This document shows, one piece after another, positions 1 through 8,248 of a stretch of DNA of 64,000 nt. Position numbers and translations under genes: made by a program. Under the pieces are notes generated by a model. That model did no database searches. It was given only the letters and a program-made list of their open reading frames with translations, and was not told where the DNA came from. Source of the stretch: Halomarinibacterium sedimenti (GTDB taxonomy: Bacteria; Bacteroidota; Bacteroidia; Flavobacteriales; Flavobacteriaceae). The stretch lies in NCBI RefSeq assembly GCF_019312585.1, contig NZ_JAHWDP010000001.1:434001-498000 (forward strand). Reading direction: 5' to 3'. How positions within the stretch are numbered: position 1 is the stretch's first letter; every line of letters begins with the position of its first letter.

Positions 1-719
1 TTTCCCAACTTTCATTTGCCCAAATTTTAAATGTAGAATCCCTTCGAAAAGTTACCGATACTTCAGGGTGGTCTGGGGCGGTGAACCTTCATTTAGAATT
101 AAAACGAAACACTAACGATTTTATAAACTTAGGAAGTAATATTCACGTTCAATACAAAATGAACAAGCATTTAGTATTGTTTAAAAACGATGTCTCTTTT
201 GAAAAAATTGAAGGAGAAAGTTTCGATAATAGTCTGGTTTCCCATGTTAGGTACAACTATCGTTTTCATGACAGGATTGCCTGGGAAATCTTTACGCAAG
301 GGCAATACAACAAAATAAATTTGATAAATTTCAGAGGGTTATTGGGTACAGGCCCTCGTTTTAAAATTTCCAATTCTGAAAATTATAAGTTTTATTTAGG
401 CACTCTAGCTATGTTTGAATATGAAGAAGTAGATGACGGTGTAACCCCATTGCAACGAGACATTAGAGGAAGTAGTTATTTATCGTTTAGTTTATATCCT
501 ACTGATAAAATTTCGTTTGTGAGTACTACTTATTATCAACCAAATTTTAGTGCTTTTAGTGATTATAGAATTTCGAGTCAGAGTTCCTTTTTAGTGACCG
601 TTTTCAAAAATTTTGCGCTTCAAATTAATTATGTCTTCACCTATGATGCTTTTCCTGCGGTGGGCATTCCAAAATCTCAATTTAATTTCAATACAGGCTT
701 TACGTATAGTTTTGATTAA
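1..719 (+). CDS. DUF481-like outer-membrane beta-barrel protein, 5' truncated by window
   Basis: The frame is open from base 3 to the TAA at 717-719 with no convincing internal start, so the gene begins before the window; a GTG at 81 lies in mid-sequence. About 238 residues are visible. They alternate polar and aromatic residues in short strands and end in an aromatic-rich strand (TGFTYSFD), as expected for a small outer-membrane barrel. The pattern 'ESLRKVTDTSGWSG' near the visible start resembles the DUF481 (YdiY-like) family, known as salt-induced outer-membrane proteins. The next gene starts 105 bp downstream, so it is probably not part of the arsenosugar operon. Function is not established; the assignment rests on fold-like pattern. 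Confidence 0.6.
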   Translation, partial: SQLSFAQILNVESLRKVTDTSGWSGAVNLHLELKRNTNDFINLGSNIHVQYKMNKHLVLFKNDVSFEKIEGESFDNSLVSHVRYNYRFHDRIAWEIFTQGQYNKINLINFRGLLGTGPRFKISNSENYKFYLGTLAMFEYEEVDDGVTPLQRDIRGSSYLSFSLYPTDKISFVSTTYYQPNFSAFSDYRISSQSSFLVTVFKNFALQINYVFTYDAFPAVGIPKSQFNFNTGFTYSFD

Positions 720-794
720 TTTATTAAAACAACGTAAGCTTTTTATGTATTCATAGACTACTTCGTTATATTTACCGTGTAGTGAAACCAACAC

Positions 795-810
795 CGTAAG
801 TGTTACGTAA
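795..810. promoter_or_regulatory. Palindromic site just upstream of the arsenosugar operon
   Basis: CGTAA-GTG-TTACG (795-807) is a perfect 5-base inverted repeat and it overlaps the 8-base palindrome TTACGTAA (803-810). It lies 15-30 bases before the first start codon of the operon. A weak -7-like TATATTTA is seen about 20 bases further upstream, with no clear TTG -33. It could be an operator or a leader hairpin. No regulator is identified. Confidence 0.2.
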
Positions 811-824
811 ATTAGAATAAAACC

Positions 825-1154
825 ATGTCTTATTACGATCCAAAAGATTTAAGAAAATTCGGCAATATAACCGACTGGAGTGAGGAATTGGGAACCAAGT
901 TTTTCGATTACTACGGAAAAGTATTTGAAGAAGGTGCGCTTTCGGCTCGAGAAAAATCACTAATTGCCCTCGCAGTTGCACATACCGAAATGTGCCCCTA
1001 TTGTATTGATGCCTATACAAAAGACGGGTTACAAAGAGGCATTACCAAAGAAGAAATGATGGAGGCCGTTCACGTAGGGGCCGCCATAAAAAGTGGCGCA
1101 AGCCTAGTTCATGGGGTTATGATGATGAATAAAGTGAATAAGCTAGACGGATAA
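825..1154 (+). CDS. Arsenosugar-cluster peroxidase-like protein (CMD/AhpD fold)
   Basis: A 109-residue all-helical protein of the carboxymuconolactone decarboxylase/AhpD superfamily. The redox motif CPYC is at residues 57-60 and a conserved His follows at about 83 in 'EAVHVGAAIKSG'. The family uses this Cys pair with a nearby acid/His for peroxidase or thiol redox chemistry. A recognised subgroup occurs next to arsS and is called arsenosugar biosynthesis-associated peroxidase-like protein, which fits here: arsS begins 10 bp downstream. It opens the nine-gene operon. Its substrate is unknown; a role in protecting trivalent arsenicals or thiols is inference. Confidence 0.85.
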   Translation: MSYYDPKDLRKFGNITDWSEELGTKFFDYYGKVFEEGALSAREKSLIALAVAHTEMCPYCIDAYTKDGLQRGITKEEMMEAVHVGAAIKSGASLVHGVMMMNKVNKLDG

Positions 1155-1163
1155 AAAATATTT

Positions 1164-2228
1164 ATGACGAAATTAAAAACACAATCTCTGCATAAAAGAG
1201 AAAGTGAGCTTGCCAAAGCAAACAAACAAGTTGAATATCTTTCTAACGGCATCTTTGCTGATGGAGAACTTCCCACTTTTGCTAAAAAGATTAAAGAAAC
1301 TAGTCAGTTTCCTTTAAAACCCAAGAAGTTAGAAATTCTACAAATTAATGTAGGGTATATGTGCAATCAAGTGTGTGAGCATTGCCACGTTGATGCCGGT
1401 CCCGATAGAAAGGAAATTATGACGCGTGAAACTATGACGCAATGTCTTGAAGTGATAAAAAATACTGGGGCGCATACTTTAGATTTAACCGGAGGTGCGC
1501 CAGAGATGAATCCCGACTTTAGATGGTTTGTAGAAGAAGCCAGTAAAGCCGGAATTAAGGATTTTATCGTCCGTAGTAATTTAACCATTATTGTCGCTAA
1601 TAAAAAGTATCACGACTTACCAGAATTTTTTAAAAAACATAATGTCCATGTGGTAAGCAGTATGCCACACTGGACCAAAGGAAAAACCGATAAACAAAGA
1701 GGTGATGGTGTTTTTGATGCTTCCATAGAAGCATTAAAAATGTTGAATGATGTAGGCTACGGAAAACCAGGAAGCGATTTAAAACTAGATCTTGTTTATA
1801 ACCCAAGTGGTGCTTTTTTACCCGGCGATCAAGAAGGTCTTGAAAAAGATTTCAAAAAAGTACTTTCTGAAGAATTTGATATTCAGTTTCACAATTTATT
1901 TGCGATAACCAATTTACCTATTTCGCGATTTTTAGATTATTTAATTGCCAGTGACAATTATGAAGATTATATGTATTCTTTGGTGGAAGCATTTAACCCT
2001 TCCGCAGTGTCTAATGTCATGTGTACCAATACCCTTTCGGTAAGTTGGGATGGTTGGTTATACGATTGTGACTTCAATCAGATGTTGGAGCTTAAAGTGG
2101 CAAGTAAAGTGAAGCACATTTCAGAATACAACGAAGCCATTTTAAACGATAGAAATATTATTATTTCTCAGCATTGCTATGGTTGTACAGCAGGAGCTGG
2201 AAGTAGTTGTCAAGGAGCCGTTGCCTAA
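1164..2228 (+). CDS. arsS: Arsenosugar biosynthesis radical SAM protein ArsS
   Basis: A 354-residue radical SAM enzyme. The [4Fe-4S]-binding CxxxCxxC motif is C67, C71, C74 in 'MCNQVCEHCHVDAGPD', followed by a TGGAPEMNP element for SAM binding. The C-terminal part matches the DUF3641 extension, with conserved cysteines including C338, C341 and C349 (HCYGC...SSC) that could bind an auxiliary cluster. ArsS enzymes are known to transfer the 5'-deoxyadenosyl group of SAM to a methylated arsenical, giving an arsenosugar nucleoside. The partner methyltransferase arsM is in the same operon. The stop codon TAA overlaps the next ATG by one base (TAATG), so the two genes are probably translationally coupled. 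Full family length. Confidence 0.95.
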   Translation: MTKLKTQSLHKRESELAKANKQVEYLSNGIFADGELPTFAKKIKETSQFPLKPKKLEILQINVGYMCNQVCEHCHVDAGPDRKEIMTRETMTQCLEVIKNTGAHTLDLTGGAPEMNPDFRWFVEEASKAGIKDFIVRSNLTIIVANKKYHDLPEFFKKHNVHVVSSMPHWTKGKTDKQRGDGVFDASIEALKMLNDVGYGKPGSDLKLDLVYNPSGAFLPGDQEGLEKDFKKVLSEEFDIQFHNLFAITNLPISRFLDYLIASDNYEDYMYSLVEAFNPSAVSNVMCTNTLSVSWDGWLYDCDFNQMLELKVASKVKHISEYNEAILNDRNIIISQHCYGCTAGAGSSCQGAVA

Positions 2229-2725
2229 TGAAGGTTTTATTAGTATTCATATCACTTTTTTCAGGTGTGTTACTACACGCACAACATTCTATTGATGCCT
2301 TGTTAAAAGCAAATAACGAAGATGGAATTCCGTATATCTCCGTGACCGAAGCTAGAATGTTTCAGCTTCATAATAAAGCCATCATTTTCGATGCGCGTGA
2401 GCGTGAAGAATTTGAAGTGAGTGCTATTCCTTCCGCAAAATACATAGGTTATAAAGGCTTTTCACCCGAAGAAATTGCCCAAACCTTTCTTGATAAAGAC
2501 AAACTCGTCATTGTGTACTGCTCTGTTGGCATTCGCTCTTCTACCATTGCCAAAAAGTTAAAAGACTTAGGTTTTACCAATGTAAAAAACCTATATGGGG
2601 GCATTTTTGAATGGAAGAATAAAGGTTTTCCTGTAATAAATCAAACTGGAAAAGAAACAGAAAAAGTGCATATTTATTCAAAAATGTGGGGAAAATATCT
2701 TGAAAAAGGAATTAAAGTAATGTAA
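2228..2725 (+). CDS. Secreted rhodanese-like sulfurtransferase
   Basis: Start taken at the ATG overlapping the arsS stop, because it yields a clean signal peptide (MKVLLVFISLFSGVLLHAQ); a start seven codons earlier would spoil it. The 165-residue product has one rhodanese domain (about residues 35-140) with the active-site loop CSVGIRS from C98. Rhodaneses move sulfane sulfur or act as thiol carriers. It sits between arsS and a glycosyltransferase, with 1 bp to the next gene. Its job here could be periplasmic handling of arsenic-thiol species, but this is inferred only from the neighbourhood. Confidence 0.85.
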   Translation: MKVLLVFISLFSGVLLHAQHSIDALLKANNEDGIPYISVTEARMFQLHNKAIIFDAREREEFEVSAIPSAKYIGYKGFSPEEIAQTFLDKDKLVIVYCSVGIRSSTIAKKLKDLGFTNVKNLYGGIFEWKNKGFPVINQTGKETEKVHIYSKMWGKYLEKGIKVM

Positions 2726-2726
2726 G

Positions 2727-3404
2727 ATGGGATTGGTTACTACTAATAAAAATACTGATAATGCAGAAGATGTTTTTCATTTTCCCACTTCGAAAAACTT
2801 GCTATTAATTTTTACCCGAAATCCTGAATTAGGGAAATGCAAAACGCGATTAGCGGCTACCATTGGTGATGAAAATGCACTGGCACTGTACCAATTTTTA
2901 CTGAAGCATACTGCCAAAATAACGCGCAATGTGACCGCCGATAAATATGTCTATTATTCTGAAGAAATCTGGGAAAATGACCATTGGGATAATGCCATCT
3001 ACCATAAGCGAACTCAAAAAGGTAATGATCTTGGGGAACGCATGGCAAATGCTTTTGTACAAGGATTTAAGGACGGCTACGAGAAAATTATTATCATTGG
3101 AAGTGATATGTTCGATATCAATCAACTGGAGATAGACAAAGCATTTTTAGTGCTAAATTATAACGACTTTGTCATTGGTCCTGCCGAGGATGGTGGATAT
3201 TATTTATTGGGAATGAAAAAAATGTACCCTCGGCTTTTTCAACAAAAAGCATGGGGGACAGCTTCGGTTTTAGAAAACACCTTACAAGATTTGGAAAAAG
3301 AAAGTTTTGGTCTACTTTCCCAAAAAAATGACATTGATATTTATGAGGATATTAAAAATATTGAGGCTTTTAAGCCCTTTTTAAAACAAAACACCCATGG
3401 TTAG
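2727..3404 (+). CDS. TIGR04282-type arsenosugar glycosyltransferase (DUF2064)
   Basis: A 225-residue cytoplasmic protein with a nucleotide-sugar-transferase-like fold. The N-terminal LLIFTRNPELGKCKTRL element resembles the nucleotide-binding loop of this family, GSDMFDI is the acidic metal-binding segment, and GPAEDGGYYLLGM is the family signature. Members were named from genomes where they sit beside arsS and a second glycosyltransferase of type TIGR04283. Both are present in this operon. It begins 1 bp after the rhodanese gene and overlaps the next gene by 8 bp. The actual sugar donor and acceptor are not known. Confidence 0.88.
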   Translation: MGLVTTNKNTDNAEDVFHFPTSKNLLLIFTRNPELGKCKTRLAATIGDENALALYQFLLKHTAKITRNVTADKYVYYSEEIWENDHWDNAIYHKRTQKGNDLGERMANAFVQGFKDGYEKIIIIGSDMFDINQLEIDKAFLVLNYNDFVIGPAEDGGYYLLGMKKMYPRLFQQKAWGTASVLENTLQDLEKESFGLLSQKNDIDIYEDIKNIEAFKPFLKQNTHG

Positions 3405-4209
3405 AAACATACATGAAGCCACTGAATTCCTTCAAAAAAGAGGCTTTGAAAAACCTGAAGTAGGAATCATTTTAGGCACAGGTTTAGGACAACTCATCGA
3501 TAAAGTTTCGATTGATGCGGAAGTTAGTTATAATCACATTCCCAACTTCCCAACAGCTACCGTTGAGTTTCATAAAGGAAAATTAATTTATGGCTCCTTA
3601 GGCGGAAAGAAAGTAGTTGTGATGCAAGGACGTTTTCATTTATATGAAGGATATACCCCTAGAGATGTAACCTTTCCAGTAAGAGTGATGCACAAGCTTG
3701 GGGTTAAGCATTTATTGGTAAGTAATGCGGCTGGCGCAATCAACCTCAACTTTAAAAAAGGTGAGATTATGTTAATTGATGACCACATCAACTTACAAGG
3801 TTCCTCCCCACTCGCATTTTTAGGGGTGGAACATCTTGGCGAGCGATTTGTAGATTTAAGTGCACCTTATGATACAGATTTAAACCGGAAGATTGAAAAA
3901 ATTGCTTCAGAAAATAAAATCACCCTTCATAAAGGTGTGTATGCAAGCGTTTTAGGCCCACAATTGGAAACCCGAGCCGAGTATCGTTATTTAAAAATTA
4001 TTGGAGCCGATGCTGTTGGAATGAGCACCGTTCCCGAAGTTATTGTTGCCAATCATTTAAAACTACCCGTAGCGGCTGTGTCCGTTTTAACCGATGAATG
4101 TGATCCCGACCATCTAAAACCTGTTAATATAGCCGATATCATCAAGCAAGCTGGAATTGCAGAACCCAATATGATTACCTTATTTACAGAATTGATAAAA
4201 CAGTTGTAA
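3397..4209 (+). CDS. Purine-nucleoside phosphorylase (trimeric PNP/MTAP family)
   Basis: A 270-residue enzyme of the PNP-II/MTAP family. Phosphate-binding GTGLGQL lies near residue 27, GRFHLYEGY contains the catalytic-region His, NAAGAIN and GMSTVPEVIVANH are family signatures. In the purine-recognition loop the residue equivalent to Asn of hypoxanthine/guanine-type PNPs appears to be Asp233 (VLTDECD), as in adenine-accepting MTA phosphorylases. In an arsenosugar operon such an enzyme could remove adenine from the 5'-arsenical adenosine made by ArsS and leave arsenoribose-1-phosphate. That role is inference. It overlaps the upstream gene by 8 bp; arsM follows after 45 bp. Confidence 0.92.
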   Translation: MVRNIHEATEFLQKRGFEKPEVGIILGTGLGQLIDKVSIDAEVSYNHIPNFPTATVEFHKGKLIYGSLGGKKVVVMQGRFHLYEGYTPRDVTFPVRVMHKLGVKHLLVSNAAGAINLNFKKGEIMLIDDHINLQGSSPLAFLGVEHLGERFVDLSAPYDTDLNRKIEKIASENKITLHKGVYASVLGPQLETRAEYRYLKIIGADAVGMSTVPEVIVANHLKLPVAAVSVLTDECDPDHLKPVNIADIIKQAGIAEPNMITLFTELIKQL

Positions 4210-4254
4210 GTAATAATCAAAAAAGAAGACTTTACTAAAACTTAATTCATTTTT

Positions 4255-5223
4255 ATGAGCTACCTAGATACTACCCACGATGTTTATAAACAAGCGGCCC
4301 TTACACCAGATGTTGGACTATGCTGTACCACCAACCCAATTTGGGAGCTCCCTGGGTTAAAAATTCCAAAAATAATGCAGGAAATGAACTACGGTTGTGG
4401 TTCTACGGTGCACCCTAGAGATTTAAGCAACAACCCTAAGATTTTATATGTAGGTGTTGGGGGCGGTATGGAATTACTTCAATTTGCCTATTTTTCTCGT
4501 CAAAAAGGTGGAGTCATTGGAGTAGATGTTGTAGATGAAATGTTAGAGGCTTCTCGTAAAAACTTTATAGAAGCTGAAGCTCAAAACCCTTGGTTTAAAA
4601 GTGATTTTGTAACCCTTAAAAAGGGAGACGCTATGAACCTTCCTTTGGAAGATAATAGTATTGATGTAGCTGCTCAAAATTGCTTGTTCAATATTTTTAA
4701 AGAGGAAGATTTAAAAGCTGCCATTGCCGAAATGTACCGCGTTTTAAAACCGCATGGAAGATTAGTAATGAGCGATCCCACCTGTGAGCAACCTATGAAC
4801 GAAACGCTGAGAAATGATGAGCGACTTCGTGCACTTTGCCTTAGTGGAAGTTTACCCATAAAAGACTATATAAAAGCACTAACCGATGCGGGTTTTGGCA
4901 CTATTGAAATTCGAGCCCGTAAACCGTATCGTATCTTGGATCCAAAACATTACCCAACCGATGAATTAATTTATATTGAATCTATTGAAGTAGCGGCCAT
5001 TAAAGACCCAATGCCTGCAGATGGACCTTGTGTTTTTACAGGAAAAGCTGCTATTTATTTTGGAACCGATGAGTATTTAGATGATAAAAAAGGGCACGTT
5101 TTATTGAAAAATCAACCTTTGGCAATCTGTGATAAAACTGCCGGAGCTTTAGCAGGATTGGGGCGTGATGATATTTTTATAAGTGAATCGACCTTCCATT
5201 ACGATGGCGGGGGTTGCTGTTAA
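4255..5223 (+). CDS. arsM: Arsenosugar-type arsenite S-adenosylmethionine methyltransferase ArsM
   Basis: A 322-residue class I methyltransferase. The SAM-binding glycine motif is YVGVGGGMELL (about 65-75), followed by an acidic GVDVVDEML strand end. Cysteines likely to bind As(III) include C23/C24, C48, C143 and C195, and the protein ends in GGGCC. ArsM enzymes methylate As(III) to mono- and dimethyl arsenicals; this subgroup is recognised by its linkage to arsS. It supplies the methylated arsenical that ArsS adenosylates. The next gene starts 1 bp after the stop. I see no arsR, arsC or arsenite pump nearby, so this is a biosynthetic rather than a classical resistance setting. Confidence 0.93.
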   Translation: MSYLDTTHDVYKQAALTPDVGLCCTTNPIWELPGLKIPKIMQEMNYGCGSTVHPRDLSNNPKILYVGVGGGMELLQFAYFSRQKGGVIGVDVVDEMLEASRKNFIEAEAQNPWFKSDFVTLKKGDAMNLPLEDNSIDVAAQNCLFNIFKEEDLKAAIAEMYRVLKPHGRLVMSDPTCEQPMNETLRNDERLRALCLSGSLPIKDYIKALTDAGFGTIEIRARKPYRILDPKHYPTDELIYIESIEVAAIKDPMPADGPCVFTGKAAIYFGTDEYLDDKKGHVLLKNQPLAICDKTAGALAGLGRDDIFISESTFHYDGGGCC

Positions 5224-5224
5224 T

Positions 5225-6109
5225 ATGGAAAAGTATCTTGAAATATTTAAAAGTTCGTATCAAGGATATTTCAACTATTTACTTGATGAAATTACCGGTT
5301 TTCATTGGGAAAATTATTTCTACGGATTAATCCTTGTTTCGTTGGTAGTTTGGGGATTGGAATTGTTATTCCCCTGGCGGAAAAATCAGAAAGTGTTCAG
5401 AAAGGATTTTTGGCTGGATACCTTTTATATGTTTTTCAATTTTTTCCTTCTGAACCTGATTGTTCTCATCTTCCTTTCCAACACAGCCGAAGCCCTATTT
5501 AATGATTTTCTGTCACTATTTGGACTTTCGGTTTCTAATTTTCAGTTATTGAATCTTAATGACCTCCCTTGGGGATTGGGCTTATTTATCTTTTTTATTG
5601 TTTCAGACTTTGTGCAATGGAATACCCACAGGCTATTACACAGAATCCCCTTCCTTTGGAATTTTCACAAAGTGCATCATTCGGTAAAAGAAATGGGCTT
5701 TGCAGCACATCTTCGCTATCATTGGATGGAACCTATCGTATATAAGTCCATGTTATATATTCCACTGGCAATTATTGGCGGATTTACAGTAGAGTCTGTT
5801 GCTATTGTCCACTTTACAGCACTTGCCATTGGGCACCTTAATCATGCTAATTTAGGATGGGATTATGGTATATTGAAGTATGTTTTTAACAATCCAAAGA
5901 TGCATATTTGGCATCACGCAAAAAAACTTCCCGACACTGTAAAGTATGGCGTCAACTTTGGACTAAGCCTAAGTGTATGGGATTATCTGTTTGGAACAAA
6001 CCACGTCCCGTATGATGGAAGAGACATTCCATTAGGTTTTTTAGGTGATGAAGATTTTCCAAAGGATTTTATTCATCAAGAATTATATCCCTTAAAAACC
6101 AAAGAATAG
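5225..6109 (+). CDS. Membrane di-iron hydroxylase/desaturase (sterol desaturase family)
   Basis: A 294-residue integral membrane protein; the start chosen (ATG at 5225, 1 bp after the arsM stop) avoids a 14-residue extension running into arsM. It has several hydrophobic segments and the fatty acid hydroxylase histidine clusters: H135xxxH139, H148xxH151H152, H204xxH207 and H227xxH230H231. These bind two irons that activate O2 to hydroxylate or desaturate lipid-like substrates. Relatives are commonly linked to arsS clusters in flavobacteria. Substrate is unknown; hydroxylation of an arsenosugar-lipid or isoprenoid intermediate is a hypothesis. Confidence 0.88.
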   Translation: MEKYLEIFKSSYQGYFNYLLDEITGFHWENYFYGLILVSLVVWGLELLFPWRKNQKVFRKDFWLDTFYMFFNFFLLNLIVLIFLSNTAEALFNDFLSLFGLSVSNFQLLNLNDLPWGLGLFIFFIVSDFVQWNTHRLLHRIPFLWNFHKVHHSVKEMGFAAHLRYHWMEPIVYKSMLYIPLAIIGGFTVESVAIVHFTALAIGHLNHANLGWDYGILKYVFNNPKMHIWHHAKKLPDTVKYGVNFGLSLSVWDYLFGTNHVPYDGRDIPLGFLGDEDFPKDFIHQELYPLKTKE

Positions 6110-6141
6110 GCTTTTCCGTATATAGATTTAAAACAAACAAG

Positions 6142-6942
6142 ATGAAAATTATCATTAAACTTATTGCTATTCTATTTTTTTCACAAACAATCCAAAGTTG
6201 CTCCTTACTCTCTGCTGCTGGTTTAAGCAGCCAAGGACAACCCGTTAAAGAAGTGACAGAAGATTTATCGTCTTCAGTTACAGCTTTGGTAGATCATTCA
6301 CAATGGGATGCTTTATTAAAAAAACACGTGGATAAAAATGGATTGGTGGACTATAAAGGTTTTTTAAAGGACCGTTCACAATTAGATAGTTATTTAAAAA
6401 TGCTTTCTGAAAATGTTCCTACAGAAGCTTGGAGTGTTCAGGAATTGTTGGCTTATTACATTAATGCTTATAATGCATACACAGTAGATTTAATTCTGGA
6501 TAATTATCCTTTAAAAAGTATAAAAGATATTAACGGGGCTTGGACTAAGGCCATCGTTCCTATTGGCGATAAAACTTTGTCGTTAGGCGGAATTGAAAAT
6601 GGAATCTTACGTAAAATGAACGAACCTAGAATTCATTTTGCCATTAACTGCGCATCATTTTCTTGCCCCGATTTACTCAATGAAGCCTTTACCGCCGATA
6701 AAATAGATGCACAATTAGACAAGGTAACTCGGTCGTTCATTAATGGACCCAAAAACGAAATCAGTATTAACAGTTTAAAACTTTCGAAGATTTTTGATTG
6801 GTATAAAAAGGATTACGTTATAAATGGTGAAAATGATGTTATTGGTTATGTCAATGCCTATTTGTACAAAAAAATAAAAATAAACCCCAATGCTACGATT
6901 ACATATTTTGAATACGATTGGGATTTAAATGAACAAAAATAG
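6142..6942 (+). CDS. DUF547 lipoprotein of the arsenosugar operon
   Basis: A 266-residue protein with a lipoprotein-type signal peptide whose lipobox ends at about C20 (TIQSC). Residues about 80-240 match DUF547: the pattern 'LLAYYINAYNAYTVDLI', the HFAINCASFSCPDL stretch and a C-terminal YDWDLN. DUF547 has weak resemblance to transglutaminase-like folds, but no function is established. It lies 32 bp after the hydroxylase gene and 18 bp before the last glycosyltransferase, so it is almost certainly cotranscribed. It probably sits on the periplasmic face of a membrane. Confidence 0.85.
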   Translation: MKIIIKLIAILFFSQTIQSCSLLSAAGLSSQGQPVKEVTEDLSSSVTALVDHSQWDALLKKHVDKNGLVDYKGFLKDRSQLDSYLKMLSENVPTEAWSVQELLAYYINAYNAYTVDLILDNYPLKSIKDINGAWTKAIVPIGDKTLSLGGIENGILRKMNEPRIHFAINCASFSCPDLLNEAFTADKIDAQLDKVTRSFINGPKNEISINSLKLSKIFDWYKKDYVINGENDVIGYVNAYLYKKIKINPNATITYFEYDWDLNEQK

Positions 6943-6960
6943 TTCGTTATATTTGAGGAT

Positions 6961-7662
6961 ATGATTAGCATTATCATTCCTGTACTAAATGAAGCTTCAA
7001 CAATTTCTACACTGTTGAATGATATTGCTGAAAAAGCTAGTCTTCAAAATATTTCTGAAATCATTATTGTGGATGGAGGTAGTACTGATACTACTATTGA
7101 TCTTGCGATTCAGTTTTCTGAAAAATTACCTCTTGTCATTTTAAAATCAGATAAAGGACGTGCCAAGCAAATGAATTTAGGTGCTGGGAATGCTACGGGA
7201 GAAATACTCTATTTTCTTCACGCAGATACAGTATTACCATACCATTTCGATTCTCAAATAATTTATGAAATACAAAAAGGAAACCTAGCCGGTTGTTTCC
7301 GTATGAAATTTGATAGCCAGCATCCTATTTTAAAAATGTCACAATGGTTCACTCGTTTTAATTTTAAAAGTTGTCGTGGTGGTGATCAAACGCTATTTAT
7401 AACCATAGATGCTTATAAATCTTTAAATGGTTTTAACGAAGCATATACCGTTTATGAGGATTGTGAGTTCATAAACCGTATTTATGATCAATTTCATTTC
7501 ACAATTATTAAAGATTATGTAACCACCTCGGCTAGGCGGTATCAAAACAATGGTACTTTAAGGCTTCAGTTTCACTTTTTTGTTATTCATTTAAAAAAAT
7601 GGTTTGGAGCAACCCCTAACTCGTTATCTAGATATTATTATAAAAATATAATATCCCATTAA
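6961..7662 (+). CDS. TIGR04283-type arsenosugar glycosyltransferase (GT2)
   Basis: A 233-residue family 2 glycosyltransferase with a GT-A fold. N-terminal ISIIIPVLNEA, VDGGSTDTT and the metal-binding LHADTVLP are clear; GGDQTLF and VYEDCEF follow. This family is defined by its co-occurrence with arsS, arsM and the TIGR04282 enzyme. It is the last gene of the operon: a 258-bp gap containing a promoter of its own follows. Known arsenosugars carry a glycerol, phosphate or sulfate aglycone, so the enzyme may attach or transfer the arsenoribose unit. This is not proven. Confidence 0.9.
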   Translation: MISIIIPVLNEASTISTLLNDIAEKASLQNISEIIIVDGGSTDTTIDLAIQFSEKLPLVILKSDKGRAKQMNLGAGNATGEILYFLHADTVLPYHFDSQIIYEIQKGNLAGCFRMKFDSQHPILKMSQWFTRFNFKSCRGGDQTLFITIDAYKSLNGFNEAYTVYEDCEFINRIYDQFHFTIIKDYVTTSARRYQNNGTLRLQFHFFVIHLKKWFGATPNSLSRYYYKNIISH

Positions 7663-7797
7663 CCCTTTCAACAATTCAAATCTTACAAAAAGTTGCTGTT
7701 TTCTGAAAATTTAAATATGAAATTATAGTCTTTCAACGATAATATTATACACTTAATCTATAATATGTTGATTTTATGTATTTTACGTAGGAATTAT

Positions 7798-7829
7798 TTG
7801 TTTTTCAGAAGTAATATTTAATACATTTG
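7798..7829 (+). promoter_or_regulatory. Bacteroidota-type promoter
   Basis: TTG at 7798-7800 and TACATTTG at 7822-7829 are separated by 21 bases, matching the TTG-N17..23-TAnnTTTG consensus. It would give a leader of about 85 bases for the small secreted protein starting at 7921. The remainder of the 7663-7920 gap shows nothing else I can name. Confidence 0.6.
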
Positions 7830-7920
7830 TATTGTAGGAATTTTCGCATGACTGTATTTTAAATTAAATAATTGCGAATTACCTACAAACAAAATATAAT
7901 TCATTTTCAAAATTGTAATT

Positions 7921-8232
7921 ATGAAGCCCCTCATCACTTACATTAAAAAAATCGCAATCCTTTCGATAATTTTAACCTCTTATGGTAGTATGGCTCAAGA
8001 AGAAGTTGATTTAAAAATTAATTCAGAAAGTAAAGTCAGTAATACAACTACACTTATTACTCTTCAAACAGATTCTGTTACAAATAGGAAACCTTCAGTT
8101 CAAAAAACTGTTGTGCTATCTATGGCTCTAAAAGAATTAAATTTCAAGTTAGACAACGTTATTATTAAGAACCAAATGTTAGGTGCTCGTAATTCAACCC
8201 TAATATCAAGCATTGATATAGATAGGCATTAA
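7921..8232 (+). CDS. Small secreted protein, unknown
   Basis: A 103-residue product beginning with a positively charged, hydrophobic signal peptide that ends at about 'YGSMAQ' (residue 25). The mature part is short, polar and Thr/Ser/Lys-rich, without cysteines or a motif I recognise. It has its own good promoter upstream and a terminator-like hairpin downstream, which supports a real monocistronic gene. I do not recognise a family. Confidence 0.6.
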   Translation: MKPLITYIKKIAILSIILTSYGSMAQEEVDLKINSESKVSNTTTLITLQTDSVTNRKPSVQKTVVLSMALKELNFKLDNVIIKNQMLGARNSTLISSIDIDRH

Positions 8233-8248
8233 ATTATTGTTTCATCGG

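Noticed and set aside
81-719. Complete gene starting at GTG 81
   Set aside because: The frame is open to the window edge and the residues before 81 continue the same family pattern, so the start lies upstream.
825-7662. Classical arsenic resistance (ars) operon
   Set aside because: There is no ArsR repressor, arsenate reductase or arsenite transporter; the gene set is biosynthetic.
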